DNA of 64,000 nucleotides from Oerskovia jenensis (GCF_016907235.1 NZ_JAFBBO010000001.1:806001-870000); one strand, 5' to 3'; shown: positions 45,430 to 56,838, counted from the first letter of the stretch. Numbers and translations are program-made. The notes: generated by a model from the sequence alone, not told the origin.

Positions 45430-47052
45430 CTAGCGCCCCAGGAACTTCTCCAGGTCGGGCGGGAGCTGGAGATCGGCCGGGTCGGTCGACTTCTGGGCGC
45501 TCTTGGCGCCACCCAGGGCACCGAACGCCGCGCCGGGCGCCGCGGGGGGCGCGACCGGCCCGCCGAGGGCCCGGGCCTGGCGGGCCGCCTCTTCCGCCGC
45601 ACGCTTGGCCGGGTTGCCGGACTTCGCCTTGCGCCCCTTGGCGGGCGGCGCGACACGCCCGCGGGCCTTCTTGCCGCCCATGCCCGGCAGGTTGCCCATG
45701 CCCGGCATGCCGGGCATGCCGCCGCCACGGCTCATCTGGCGCATCATCTTCTGTGCGCCCGCGAACCGCTCGAGGAGCTGGTTGACGTCGCTCGTCGTGA
45801 CGCCCGAACCGCGAGCGATGCGCGCACGGCGCGACCCGTTGATGATCTTCGGGTTCTCCCGCTCGCCCGGCGTCATCGAGCGGATGATCGCCTCGACGCG
45901 GTCGACCTCGCGCTCGTCGAAGTTGTCGAGCGCCTCGCGCATCTGCCCCATGCCCGGCAGCATGCCGAGCATCTTCTTCATGGAGCCCATGTTCTTCATC
46001 TGCTGCATCTGGACGAGGAAGTCCGCGAGCGTGAAGTCCTGCCCGCTGGCGACCTTCTCGGCCATCTTCGCGGCCTCGTCGGCGTCGAACGCCTTCTCGG
46101 CCTGCTCGATGAGGGTGAGCACGTCACCCATGTCGAGGATGCGCGACGCCATGCGGTCGGGGTGGAACGGCTCGAAGTCGGTGAGCTTCTCACCGGTCGA
46201 GGCGAACAGGATGGGCCGACCCGTGACGCGCGCGACGGACAGCGCCGCGCCACCGCGTGCGTCGCCGTCGAGCTTCGACAGGACGACGCCCGTGAAGTCG
46301 ACGCCCTCCTCGAAGGCCTTGGCCGTCGCGACCGCGTCCTGGCCGATCATGGCGTCGATGACGAACAGGATCTCGTCGGGGTTCACGGCGTCGCGGATGT
46401 CCGCGGCCTGGCGCATGAGCTCGGCGTCGACGCCGAGGCGGCCCGCGGTGTCGACGATCACGACGTCGTGCTGGCGCTGGCGCGCGGTCTCGACACCGTC
46501 ACGGGCGACCTGGACCGGGTCGCCGACGCTCGTGCCCGACTCGCCCTCCGAGCCCTGGTTGCCGGGCAGCGGGGCGTAGACCGGCACGCCGGCGCGCTCG
46601 CCCACCACGGAGAGCTGGTTGACCGCGTTGGGGCGCTGGAGGTCCGCCGCGACGAGCAGCGGCGTGTGCCCCTGCTCGCGCAGGTGCAGCGCCAGCTTGC
46701 CGGCCAGGGTCGTCTTGCCGGCGCCCTGGAGGCCCGCGAGCATGATGACGGTCGGCGGGTTCTTCGCCAGGCGCAGCCCACGGCTCTCGCCGCCGAGGAT
46801 CGCGACGAGCTCCTCGTTGACGATCTTGACGACCTGCTGGGCAGGGTTGAGCGCGCCGGAGACCTCGGACGACAGGGCCCTTCCCCGGATGGCACCGGTG
46901 AAGTCCTTGACGACGGGTACGGCGACGTCCGCATCGAGGAGCGCGCGCCGGATCTCACGGATCGTGGCGTCGATGTCCGCCTCGGAGAGACGGCCCTTGC
47001 TCCGCAGGTTCTTGAAGGTCGACGACAATCGATCTGACAGCGTGGCGAACAC
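45430..47052 (-). CDS. ffh: Signal recognition particle protein Ffh
   Basis: 540 residues. SRP54 GTPase that targets membrane proteins through 4.5S RNA and FtsY. N domain, then G domain with GLQGAGKTTLAGKLA, VDTAGRLGVD and SKLDGDARGG. The methionine-rich M domain contains QMQQMKNMGSMKKMLGMLPGMGQM. The C-terminal tail (Gly/Met then Lys/Ala-rich, about 75 residues) is longer than in E. coli Ffh. An insertion rich in Gly and Ser (NQGSEGESGTSVGDP) occurs in the G domain before the AxD-type helix. Its receptor ftsY is encoded four genes away. Confidence 0.97.
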   Translation of the reverse strand: MFATLSDRLSSTFKNLRSKGRLSEADIDATIREIRRALLDADVAVPVVKDFTGAIRGRALSSEVSGALNPAQQVVKIVNEELVAILGGESRGLRLAKNPPTVIMLAGLQGAGKTTLAGKLALHLREQGHTPLLVAADLQRPNAVNQLSVVGERAGVPVYAPLPGNQGSEGESGTSVGDPVQVARDGVETARQRQHDVVIVDTAGRLGVDAELMRQAADIRDAVNPDEILFVIDAMIGQDAVATAKAFEEGVDFTGVVLSKLDGDARGGAALSVARVTGRPILFASTGEKLTDFEPFHPDRMASRILDMGDVLTLIEQAEKAFDADEAAKMAEKVASGQDFTLADFLVQMQQMKNMGSMKKMLGMLPGMGQMREALDNFDEREVDRVEAIIRSMTPGERENPKIINGSRRARIARGSGVTTSDVNQLLERFAGAQKMMRQMSRGGGMPGMPGMGNLPGMGGKKARGRVAPPAKGRKAKSGNPAKRAAEEAARQARALGGPVAPPAAPGAAFGALGGAKSAQKSTDPADLQLPPDLEKFLGR

Positions 47053-47110
47053 CGCGTCATCCTTACCGCTCGTGAATCAGGGAAGTCCCCAGCCTACCGG
47101 TCGGGGACGC

Positions 47111-48895
47111 TCACTCGGGCAGGGTCGCGCGGGTCGCGGCCGTGAGGTCGTCCACGAGGCGTGCGCGCCACGCGGTCCAGCCCGCCGGACCGAGCGACGC
47201 GGAGTCTGCCTCGGTCAACGCGCGGAGCACGTCCAGGAGGTCCCGTCGCTGCCCGACGGCGGCGGCGAGCTCGGCGACGGTCGCCGGGTCGTCCGGGTCC
47301 GCCGAGACGGCGAGCCGCGACAACGTGAGGTGGTGACGCACGAGGCGCGCGACGTCGTCGGGCACCCCGTCCCCGAAGCCCATGCGGCGCAGGATGCCCG
47401 GGACCAGGCGCGCGCCCTCCTCCGAGTGGTCGGCGGCCCCCGCCCGTTTGCCGATGTCGTGGAAGAGCGCCGACAGCAGCAGCAGGTCGCCGCGCGCGAC
47501 CGTCTTGCGGTCGCGCGCGGCGCGCGCGACCGTCTCGACGAGGTGACGGTCGACCGTGTGCCGGTGGATCGCCGCGCGCTGGGGGCGGTTGCGCACCCCG
47601 GCCCACTCCGGGATCCACGTCGTCACGACCCCCACGAGGTCGAGCGCCTCCCACACCGCGATCTGCGCCGGCCCGCTCCCCAGGAGGGAGAGGAAGGCCG
47701 AGCGTGCCAGCGCGGGCCACGGCTCGGGCAGCGGCGGGCAGTGCGCGAGGCTGCTGACCGAGACCGGGGAGAGGGTCAGGCCGGTCCGCGACGCGGTCGC
47801 CGCCGCACGCAGCGCGAGCAGGGGGTCCGTCTCGGGGTGCGCGTCGATCGCGAGGACCAGCTCGCCGTCGTGCTCGACCAGGCCGTCACCGACCGAGCGC
47901 AGGCGCGGCGCTGCCCGGCGGCCCCGCACGAGGACCGGGCGCCGGGCCACGCTCGGGCGCTGGAGCGCCTGGCGCGCGCGCCGGACGGTCGTGTCGAGCG
48001 CGTAGGAGATCTCGCGTCCCGACTCGGCGAGGCTCGCCAGGAGCTCGTCCGGGTCGTCGTCGCCGCACAGCGCCGCCACCTCGTCGAGGTCCGCGAGCAG
48101 GAGCTTGTTCGTGTGCCGCCCCGTGACGACCTGGACCGCGTCGCGCACGTCGAGCAGGTGCGCGTACGCGCGGTCGACCGTCCCGTGCGGGCGGTCCGTG
48201 AGCCACGTCGCGGCCAGGGCCGACAGGACCACGGCGTCACGGATGCCGCCGCGCGCGTCCTTGAGGTCGGGCTCGATCAGGTAAGCGAGCTCGCCCGACC
48301 GCTCGGCGCGGTCCTTGATGGAGGACAACAGCTCGGGCAACCGTCGCCGCGACGCGGACCGCCAGTCGGTGAGGACCGCCGACGCGGCCCGGTGGACCAC
48401 GAGCGCGTCGCCCGCGACGGCGCGCACGTCGAGCCAGCCCACGGCCGCGGGCACGTCCTTGGACGCCACCTGGCGGCACTGCGACAGCGAGCGGACCGCA
48501 TGGTCCAGGTCCACCCCGGCGTCCCACAACGGGTACCAGAGCCGCTCCGCGACCGCCGCGACCTGCTCGGCGGAACGGCTGCGGCCGTCGTGCACGAGCA
48601 CGAGGTCGAGGTCGCTCACCGGACCCATGTCGGCCCGGCCGAGGCTCCCGACCGCAGCGAGCGCGATCCCCTCGCCGCTCTCCCCCGCGATCGCCTCGTC
48701 CCACAGCGCCGTGAGCCGTTCGGTCACCAGGGTGCAGACCGCCGAGCGGCGCGCGACCCCCGAGCTCCCCGGCCCGCTGAGACCCCGCGCCACCGTGAGC
48801 ATCTCGGCCCGCAGGCCCCGCACCCCGAGGGGGTGCGGGGCCTGCGTCGGGTCCTCGGCGTCGCGGGGGGTTCCTGCCTTCGTCGTTCCGGTCAT
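47111..48895 (-). CDS. glnD: [Protein-PII] uridylyl/adenylyltransferase GlnD without ACT domains
   Basis: 594 residues. Nucleotidyltransferase that modifies the PII protein. The NTase motif GSLGRAD is at 83-89 with [10 protein letters not shown] after it; a helical GlnE-like middle follows. The HD phosphohydrolase domain has His479-Asp480 (ALFHDIGKR) and HHLTLSRLA. The protein stops soon after the HD domain, whereas family members of roughly 800-890 residues carry two glutamine-sensing ACT domains. Only 58 bases separate the stop from ffh, so no ACT coding remains in any frame. Third gene of amtB-glnK-glnD. Confidence 0.92.
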   Translation of the reverse strand: MTGTTKAGTPRDAEDPTQAPHPLGVRGLRAEMLTVARGLSGPGSSGVARRSAVCTLVTERLTALWDEAIAGESGEGIALAAVGSLGRADMGPVSDLDLVLVHDGRSRSAEQVAAVAERLWYPLWDAGVDLDHAVRSLSQCRQVASKDVPAAVGWLDVRAVAGDALVVHRAASAVLTDWRSASRRRLPELLSSIKDRAERSGELAYLIEPDLKDARGGIRDAVVLSALAATWLTDRPHGTVDRAYAHLLDVRDAVQVVTGRHTNKLLLADLDEVAALCGDDDPDELLASLAESGREISYALDTTVRRARQALQRPSVARRPVLVRGRRAAPRLRSVGDGLVEHDGELVLAIDAHPETDPLLALRAAATASRTGLTLSPVSVSSLAHCPPLPEPWPALARSAFLSLLGSGPAQIAVWEALDLVGVVTTWIPEWAGVRNRPQRAAIHRHTVDRHLVETVARAARDRKTVARGDLLLLSALFHDIGKRAGAADHSEEGARLVPGILRRMGFGDGVPDDVARLVRHHLTLSRLAVSADPDDPATVAELAAAVGQRRDLLDVLRALTEADSASLGPAGWTAWRARLVDDLTAATRATLPE

Positions 48896-48964
48896 CTCGA
48901 CCCTTCCGTCGCCCCCGCCGTACCCCGTCGCTGCTGGTCGTGCCGCCCGGCCCGACCGGGCGCC

Positions 48965-50607
<1,643 letters not shown>

Positions 50608-50701
50608 GCGCTGTCGCCTCTCACCTCGCCAGCCGGGCGGCCGGACAGGTCAAGAGTCGTCCAGCGGCGTTTCCCGCCGACGCTCGCACCGTGACGGAGG
50701 T

Positions 50702-50737
50702 GTAACGCGCGGTCCGTGCGTGTAAACGTTGCGTTAC
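50702..50737. promoter_or_regulatory. Candidate nitrogen-regulator sites upstream of amtB
   Basis: GTAAC occurs at 50702-50706, GTAAAC at 50722-50727, and GTTAC (reverse GTAAC) at 50733-50737, in an AT-richer stretch about 100 bp before amtB. The GTnAC half-site recalls GlnR boxes of actinobacteria, but the spacing does not match the standard tandem arrangement. Confidence 0.35.
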
Positions 50738-50753
50738 CACTCGGTCAGGGGCC

Positions 50754-50801
50754 ACGTGTCAGAACGAGCGTGACCTCGGGGTCACGCTCGTTCTGACACG
50801 T
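50754..50801 (-). terminator. 22-bp perfect hairpin, ftsY terminator
   Basis: Arms 50754-50775 and 50780-50801 are exact complements over 22 bases with loop TCGG, about 30 bases past the ftsY stop and just upstream of the amtB regulatory region. Confidence 0.85.
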
Positions 50802-50831
50802 CAGCAGTGCGGGCAGCCGGCCGGGCGGGCC

Positions 50832-52001
50832 TCAGGCGCCGAGCAGGCCGTCGACGAACTCCTGGGGGTCGAAGGGCGCCAGGTCGTCGGGCCCCTCGCC
50901 CAGTCCCACGAGCTTGACCGGCACGCCCAGCTCGCGCTGGACCGCGACGACGATCCCGCCCTTGGCCGTGCCGTCGAGCTTGGTCAGCACGATGCCCGTG
51001 ACGCCGGCGATCTCGCCGAAGACCCGCGCCTGGTTCAGACCGTTCTGGCCCGTCGTGGCGTCCAGGACCAGGAGGACCTCCGAGAGCGGGGCCTCCTTGG
51101 TGATGACGCGCCGGATCTTGCCCAGCTCGTCCATGAGGCCCGCCTTGTTCTGGAGGCGGCCGGCCGTGTCGACGAGCACGACGTCGACCCCCTCGGTGCG
51201 GCCCTGGCGGACCGCGTCGAACGCGACCGCGGCCGGGTCGGCTCCGTCACGGTCGGAGCGCACGGTGCGCACGCCGACGCGGGCGCCCCACGTCTCGAGC
51301 TGGTCGGCGGCCGCAGCGCGGAACGTGTCGGCCGCGCCGAGCACGACCGTGCGGTCCTGCGCGACCAGGACGCGGGCGAGCTTGCCCACCGTCGTCGTCT
51401 TGCCCGTGCCGTTGACCCCGACCACGAGCACGACGGCGGGGAGCCGGGACCCGTCGTCGGCCGTCTGCGGGTCCGTGGCGAGCGAGCGGTCGAGGCTCGG
51501 GTCGACCAGGGCGACGAGCTCCTCGCGCAGCAGTGCGCGCACGCTCGCCGGGTCACGGACGCCCAGGACCCGCACGCGGGTCCGAAGTGCCTCGATGAGC
51601 TCGCCCGCCGGACCGGCCCCGACGTCGGCGAGGAGCAGCGTCTCCTCGAGCTCGTCCCAGTCGTCCTCGGTCAGGTGGTCGCGCGAGAGCACCGCGAGCA
51701 GCTTGGAGCCGAGCGGCGACCCGGACCTGGCCAGCCGGCCGCGCAACCGGGCGAGCCGACCCCCGACGGCCTCGGGGACCTCGACCGCGGGCGGGGCCTC
51801 CAGGTCGGCCGGGGTCTCGACCGTGGCCACGGCCCCGGGCAGGGGCTCTCCCTCGGTCGCAGGGAGCTCGTCGGGGCTGCTGCCCGGCGTGGGGGGCGGA
51901 AGGGTGGCGCGCGCACCGGGGCGACGGCGAAAGCCGACGAGGCCGACCGAGACGACGACGAGGACGGCGAGGGTGATCCAGAGCCAGAGGAGATCGTTCA
52001 C
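50832..52001 (-). CDS. ftsY: Signal recognition particle receptor FtsY
   Basis: 389 residues. Unlike E. coli FtsY it has an N-terminal membrane segment (about 4-23), typical of actinobacteria. A Pro/Glu-rich linker (about 30-80) leads to the N domain and the G domain: GVNGTGKTTTVGKLA, the DTFRAAAADQL segment, VDTAGRLQNK and TKLDGTAKGG. GTG start 52001. Partner of Ffh in co-translational targeting. Confidence 0.97.
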   Translation of the reverse strand: MNDLLWLWITLAVLVVVSVGLVGFRRRPGARATLPPPTPGSSPDELPATEGEPLPGAVATVETPADLEAPPAVEVPEAVGGRLARLRGRLARSGSPLGSKLLAVLSRDHLTEDDWDELEETLLLADVGAGPAGELIEALRTRVRVLGVRDPASVRALLREELVALVDPSLDRSLATDPQTADDGSRLPAVVLVVGVNGTGKTTTVGKLARVLVAQDRTVVLGAADTFRAAAADQLETWGARVGVRTVRSDRDGADPAAVAFDAVRQGRTEGVDVVLVDTAGRLQNKAGLMDELGKIRRVITKEAPLSEVLLVLDATTGQNGLNQARVFGEIAGVTGIVLTKLDGTAKGGIVVAVQRELGVPVKLVGLGEGPDDLAPFDPQEFVDGLLGA

Positions 52002-52085
52002 CGTCGCAGTCTCTCAAATCCGAGCGTGACGTGCGGGCAGCGGGGCCGCTGCCCGGCCGACGGCCCTCGTGGCAGCGAACGACGC

Positions 52086-52502
52086 TCAGTCCTGGGTCGC
52101 GGCCGATCCCTGCGGCGGAGTGGCCGGGACGGAGCGCACGGCTCCCGTGTGCGGTCGCCGGACCACTGCGCCGTGCAGCGTGTGCGTGGCCCTCTCCCGG
52201 GCTCGCTGGAGGGCGTCGGTGATCTCGTCGGCGTCCATGTACGCGGGTTCGTCGACCTCGGTCGCCGCGAAGAACTCCTCCATGCCGGTGTCGACCGGTG
52301 CGGCGGCGGCCCGCTCCGCGTGGTCCTCGCGTCGGCGCCAGCTCGACAGTCCCGAGCGGAAGTCTCGCCAGAACCCCTTGATCCCGGCCGGCGCGCCCTG
52401 ACGTTCGTTGCGGTCGTCGGTGCGCGTGACGACGCTCGCGAACAGGAAGACCACGACGGCCGCCACGAGCGCGATCCCGAGGAACACGAACATCCAGAAC
52501 AT
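52086..52502 (-). CDS. Hypothetical small membrane protein
   Basis: 138 residues; family not recognised. One N-terminal membrane segment (about 3-25), then a basic patch (GFWRDFRSGLSSWRRRED), an acidic middle (EEFFAATEVDEPAYMDADEITD) and a helical tail. It lies between smc and ftsY on the same strand. Membrane anchoring with a cytoplasmic domain is inferred from the positive residues after the hydrophobic stretch. Confidence 0.7.
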   Translation of the reverse strand: MFWMFVFLGIALVAAVVVFLFASVVTRTDDRNERQGAPAGIKGFWRDFRSGLSSWRRREDHAERAAAAPVDTGMEEFFAATEVDEPAYMDADEITDALQRARERATHTLHGAVVRRPHTGAVRSVPATPPQGSAATQD

Positions 52503-52586
52503 CTGTCAAGTATCACCGGGGAGCCCGGTCCCGCACCGACCGGGTGCGGCGAGTCCGATGATCGCTACAGCATCTTCACACCGCAC

Positions 52587-52608
52587 GACCCGCGAGATCT
52601 CGCGGGTC
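52587..52608 (-). terminator. 22-bp perfect palindrome after smc
   Basis: GACCCGCGAGATCTCGCGGGTC reads the same on both strands. As RNA it gives a nine-bp stem with a GAUC loop, 63 bases past the smc stop. It may terminate smc; a dimeric protein site is an alternative. Confidence 0.45.
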
Positions 52609-52670
52609 CGGGCACCTCTCGCCGGGCCGTCGGGTCGGGGTCCCGTGCGCCACGCCACCCGAGACGTCGG

Positions 52671-55600
52671 TCACACGCCGACCTCGTCCCGCAGCCGCTG
52701 GCTGATGACCGTGGTCACCCCGTCGCCGCGCATCGTCACCCCGTACAGCGCGTCCGCGATCTCCATGGTCCGCTTCTGGTGCGTGATGACGATGAGCTGC
52801 GAGTCCTCCTGGAGCTCGCGGAAGATCTCGAGCAGGCGCCCCAGGTTGACGTCGTCGAGCGCGGCCTCGACCTCGTCCATGACGTAGAACGGGCTCGGGC
52901 GCGCCTTGAAGATCGCGACGAGGAGCGCGACCGCGGTCAGCGAGCGCTCGCCGCCCGACAGCAGCGAGAGCCGCTTGACCTTCTTCCCCGCCGGACGGGC
53001 CTCGACCTCGATGCCGGTCGTGAGCATGTCCTCGGGGTTCGTCAGGACGAGGCGCCCCTCTCCCCCGGGGAACATCCGCTCGAACACGTGCACGAACTGC
53101 TCGGCCGTGTCGTGATACGCCTCGGAGAAGACCTGCTCGACGCGCTCGTCGATCTCGCGCACGATCTCCAGCAGGTCCGCCCGGGACTTCTTGAGGTCCG
53201 CGAGCTGGGTCGTGAGGAACGTGTGCCGCTCCTCGAGCGCGGCGAACTCCTCGAGCGCGAGGGGGTTGACCTTCCCGAGCTGCCCGAGGGCCCGCTCGGC
53301 GGACCGCAGCCGCTTCTCCTGCGCCGCCCGGACGTAGGGCTCGGTCACGGGCTCGCCGTCCTCGTCCTCGCGGACCGCGCCGTCCTCGGCGAGCACGGGG
53401 ACCGGACGGTCGGGGCCGAACTCGTCGAGCAGGAGCTCCGGGTCCAGCCCGAGCTCGGTCACGCTGCGCTCCTGGAGCTGCTCGATCCGCAGCTGCTGCT
53501 GCGTGCGGGCGACCTCGTCGCGGTGCGCCACGTCGGTCAGCTCGCGAAGCCGGCCGGCGAGCGCGTCGACCTCGGCCCGGCGGGCGGCCACCGCGGTGTC
53601 CAGCTCGCCGCGCGCCGCCTCGGCCGCAGCCCGCTCGTCACCTGCCCGTTCGAGCGACCGCTCGATCGCCGCCAGCGCGACCTCGGCTCCCGCGCGCACG
53701 GCCTCCGCGCGGCCCGCCTGGCGCACACGGGCTGCCTCGCGTGCCGCGGCCCGCTCGCGCGCGGCCCGCTCGGTCGCCGCCGCCCGGGCGAGCGACTGCG
53801 CGCGTCCCGCCAGGGCCCGGGCCCGTTCCTCGCTGGTCCGCAGCGCGAGACGGGCCTCGGTCTCGGCCGCGCGCGTCGCGGTCGCGAGCGCGTTCGCCTC
53901 GTCGCGCGCAGCGGTCGCCGTCGCGACGGACTCCTCGGTCTGCTCCGGGGCCGACTCGGCCTCGTCGTGCCGGGCGACGAGCGCCGCGAGCTCGGCCTGC
54001 TCCGCGACCAGCGTGGCCTGCGCCCGCTCCAGGTTGGCCCGGACACGGGCCGACTCGGCCGCGGCGGCGCGGGCCGTGGCCCCCAGGTGCCCGAGCTGCT
54101 CGGCGACCGCGGCCAGTGCGGCGTCGGACTCGTTGAGCCGTTCCAGGGTCGCGTCGTAGCGCTGCTGCGCCTCCTCGGCCTCCTCGAGCGCCCCCACGAG
54201 CGCGAACCGCGTACGCTCGCCGCGCGCGGTCGCGTCGTCGCGCGCCGCCTGGGCCTCGTCCAGGGCCGACTGCAGGTGCAGGACGCTCGGCGCGGTCGCC
54301 GACCCGCCCCACGCGCCGTGCGCCCCGAGCAGGTCACCTCCCTTGGTCACTGCGGTGACCTGCGGCGACGCCGCCACGAGCGCCCGCGCCTGCGCCAGGT
54401 CCTCGACCACGACCACGCCGTCGAGCAGGAACTCGACCGCCGAGGCGACCGAGCGCGCCGGTGCGACCACCCGCACGGCCCACGCGGCGCCGTCGGGCAG
54501 CGTGGTGGCCTCCCCCGCTCCCGACGGCGCACGCGTGCCCCCGCCGACCACGAGGCTCGCCCGCCCCGCGTCCTCCTGACGCAGGTGACGGAGCGCGTCG
54601 ACGGCCGCCTCGAGGCTCTCGACCGCGACCGCGTCCGCCGCGGGACCCAGCGCGGCCGCGATCGCGTCCTCGTATCCCGCGTCGATGCTCAGCAGCGCCG
54701 CCAACGACCCGAGCGCGGCCACGCCGTCGGCCGCCAGCAGCGCGCCCGCCCCGTCCTTGCGGACCAGGCTCATCTCGAGCGCCTCGACGCGTGCGCTCCA
54801 GGTCGCGCGCTCACGGTCGGCGGTCTGCTCCTCCTCGCGCAGCCGCGCCACCACGGCCGTCGTGCGCTCGACCGCGTCGGCCGCCTCCTCGTGCTCGGCG
54901 TCGAGGCCCTCCTCGCCCTCCTCGACGCCCACGACCTGGGTCTCGAGCGACGCGAACTCGACGTTCGCCTGGTTGCCGCGCCGCTCGGTCTCCGCGAGGC
55001 TCTCCCGCAGACGCCCGATCTCGGCCTCGGTCGCCTCGACGCGGGACCGGCGCGCCGCGACCTGACCGGCCAGGCGCGCGAGGCCCTCGCGGCGGTCGGC
55101 CGCGCCCCGCAGCAGCGTCGCGAGCGCCCGCTCCGCCGTCTGCGCCTGCGCCTCGACCGCGGTCCGCTCCGCCACGGCCGACTCGAGCGTGGCACGGGCG
55201 ACCGCGACCTCCGACTCGAGCTCCTGCTCGGCGGCACGTGCGCGCGCCGCCTGCGCGTCGAGGTCGTTCGGGTCCTGCCCGCGCTGCACCGTCTCCGGGC
55301 GCCCGAGCAGACGCAGTCGCTCGGCGGCGAGCGTCCGGGTCCCGCCCAGGCGGTCCTTGAGCGACGACAACCGGTACCAGACGTCGCTCGCCCGGGACAG
55401 GGCCGGGGCGGCCTCGGCGGCCTGCGTCTCCAACGAGCCCAGCGCCTCGCGGGCCGCGGTGAGCGACCGCTCGACCTCGGCCTGCCGCGCCCGCAGCGCC
55501 GACTCGTCCGCGATCTCCTGCGCGAGCGTCGCCGTGAGCTGCGCGAGGTCGTCCGCGAGCAGGCGCGCCCGGGCGTCACGCAGGTCACGCTGCACGACCT

Positions 55601-56246
55601 GCGCCTTGCGCGCGATCTGCGCCTGACGGCCGAGCGGCCCGAGCTGTCGCCGGATCTCGGCCGTCAGGTCGCCGAGCCGCGTGAGGTTCGCCTGCATCGC
55701 GTCGAGCTTGCGCAGCGCCTTCTCCTTGCGCTTGCGGTGCTTGAGGACGCCCGCGGCCTCCTCGATGAAGCCGCGCCGCTCCTCGGGGGTCGCACGCAGC
55801 ACCGCGTCGAGCTGCCCCTGACCCACGATCACGTGCATCTCACGCCCGATGCCCGAGTCCGACAACAGCTCCTGGATGTCGAGGAGCCGGCACGAGGACC
55901 CGTTGATCGCGTACTCCGACCCGCCGTTGCGGAACAGGGTCCGGGAGATCGTCACCTCGGAGTACTCGATCGGCAGCGCGCCGTCGGTGTTGTCGATCGT
56001 CAGCGACACCTCGGCGCGGCCCAGCGGCGGGCGCCCCGCCGTGCCCGCGAAGATGACGTCCTCCATCTTGCCGCCGCGCAACGACTTGGCGCCCTGCTCC
56101 CCCATGACCCAGGACAGGGCGTCGACCACGTTCGACTTGCCCGAACCGTTCGGCCCGACGACGCACGTCACCCCGGGCTCGAAGCGCAGGGTCGTCGCCG
56201 ACGCGAACGACTTGAACCCGCGGAGGGTCAGGGTCTTGAGGTGCAC
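52671..56246 (-). CDS. smc: Chromosome segregation protein SMC
   Basis: 1191 residues. Walker A GPNGSGKS is at 31-38. Long coiled coils (about 170-510 and 680-1010) flank a hinge near 515-600 (GYEDAIAAALGPAADAVAVE). The C-terminal ABC signature LLSGGERSLTAVALL and Walker B FYVMDEVEAALDD are intact. Condensin ATPase that compacts and segregates the chromosome with ScpA/ScpB, which are not in the window. GTG start at 56246; a TAGGCT box seven bases upstream suggests a leaderless transcript. Confidence 0.97.
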   Translation of the reverse strand: MHLKTLTLRGFKSFASATTLRFEPGVTCVVGPNGSGKSNVVDALSWVMGEQGAKSLRGGKMEDVIFAGTAGRPPLGRAEVSLTIDNTDGALPIEYSEVTISRTLFRNGGSEYAINGSSCRLLDIQELLSDSGIGREMHVIVGQGQLDAVLRATPEERRGFIEEAAGVLKHRKRKEKALRKLDAMQANLTRLGDLTAEIRRQLGPLGRQAQIARKAQVVQRDLRDARARLLADDLAQLTATLAQEIADESALRARQAEVERSLTAAREALGSLETQAAEAAPALSRASDVWYRLSSLKDRLGGTRTLAAERLRLLGRPETVQRGQDPNDLDAQAARARAAEQELESEVAVARATLESAVAERTAVEAQAQTAERALATLLRGAADRREGLARLAGQVAARRSRVEATEAEIGRLRESLAETERRGNQANVEFASLETQVVGVEEGEEGLDAEHEEAADAVERTTAVVARLREEEQTADRERATWSARVEALEMSLVRKDGAGALLAADGVAALGSLAALLSIDAGYEDAIAAALGPAADAVAVESLEAAVDALRHLRQEDAGRASLVVGGGTRAPSGAGEATTLPDGAAWAVRVVAPARSVASAVEFLLDGVVVVEDLAQARALVAASPQVTAVTKGGDLLGAHGAWGGSATAPSVLHLQSALDEAQAARDDATARGERTRFALVGALEEAEEAQQRYDATLERLNESDAALAAVAEQLGHLGATARAAAAESARVRANLERAQATLVAEQAELAALVARHDEAESAPEQTEESVATATAARDEANALATATRAAETEARLALRTSEERARALAGRAQSLARAAATERAARERAAAREAARVRQAGRAEAVRAGAEVALAAIERSLERAGDERAAAEAARGELDTAVAARRAEVDALAGRLRELTDVAHRDEVARTQQQLRIEQLQERSVTELGLDPELLLDEFGPDRPVPVLAEDGAVREDEDGEPVTEPYVRAAQEKRLRSAERALGQLGKVNPLALEEFAALEERHTFLTTQLADLKKSRADLLEIVREIDERVEQVFSEAYHDTAEQFVHVFERMFPGGEGRLVLTNPEDMLTTGIEVEARPAGKKVKRLSLLSGGERSLTAVALLVAIFKARPSPFYVMDEVEAALDDVNLGRLLEIFRELQEDSQLIVITHQKRTMEIADALYGVTMRGDGVTTVISQRLRDEVGV

Positions 56247-56253
56247 GGGTCAG

Positions 56254-56259
56254 AGCCTA
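56254..56259 (-). promoter_or_regulatory. Candidate -10 for leaderless smc transcript
   Basis: On the minus strand TAGGCT is followed by CTGACCC and then the GTG start of smc. This spacing is typical of leaderless actinobacterial genes. The -35 is not clear. Confidence 0.4.
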
Positions 56260-56321
56260 GTGCGGATCTGCGGGTGAGACGGGGAGGCGGTGGTGTTCCC
56301 CGTTCTCCTCGCCGACGCAGG

Positions 56322-56355
56322 GCAGGCGCCCCCGTCCTTCGACGGGGGCGCCTGC
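56322..56355 (-). terminator. Terminator after ndk
   Basis: Perfect 15-bp arms, 56322-56336 and 56341-56355, with loop CTTC, 19 bases past the ndk stop. Confidence 0.85.
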
Positions 56356-56373
56356 GGGTGGTGCGGGTGGAGC

Positions 56374-56838
56374 TCAGAGGCCAGGGAACCAGAGGGCGAT
56401 CTCGCGGGCCGCCGACTCCGGGGAGTCCGAGCCGTGCACGAGGTTCTGCTGGACCTTCAGGCCCCAGTCGCGACCCAGGTCGCCGCGGATGGTGCCGGGG
56501 GCGGCCGCGGTCGGGTCGGTCGTGCCGGCCAGGGAGCGGAAGCCCGGGACGACGCCCTGACCCTCGGCGACGACCGCGAGGATCGGGCCCGAGAGCATGA
56601 AGTCGACGAGGGGCGCGAAGAACGGCTTGCCCTCGTGCTCGGCGTAGTGCGCCGCGAGGAGCTCGGGGGTCGCGTCGAGGAGCGCGACGGCGGCCAGGGT
56701 GTATCCCTTGGCCTCGATACGGCGCAGGATCTCGCCCGACAGGCCGCGACGGACGCCGTCGGGCTTGACCAGGACGAGGGTGCGCTCGATGGTCTCGGAG
56801 AGCGCGTCGGCAACGACGGGGGCTGCAACATCAGTCAT
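56374..56838 (-). CDS. ndk: Nucleoside-diphosphate kinase
   Basis: 154 residues. Transfers phosphate between nucleoside tri- and diphosphates via a phospho-histidine. [22 protein letters not shown] is the N-terminal core; the active His135 is in [12 protein letters not shown]. The first 18 residues are an extension absent from most Ndk proteins (about 135-140 residues); an internal start is not excluded, since no clear Shine-Dalgarno marks the ATG at 56838. Follows the DUF4233 gene, as in Mycobacterium. Confidence 0.95.
   Translation of the reverse strand: MTDVAAPVVADALSETIERTLVLVKPDGVRRGLSGEILRRIEAKGYTLAAVALLDATPELLAAHYAEHEGKPFFAPLVDFMLSGPILAVVAEGQGVVPGFRSLAGTTDPTAAAPGTIRGDLGRDWGLKVQQNLVHGSDSPESAAREIALWFPGL

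Noticed and set aside
47053-47110. Frameshifted remnant of GlnD ACT domains
   Set aside because: Only 58 bases separate glnD from ffh, too short for an ACT domain in any frame.
51675-56600. A 1641-codon open frame on the plus strand
   Set aside because: Antisense to smc and ftsY; Arg/Leu-rich with no recognisable domain.
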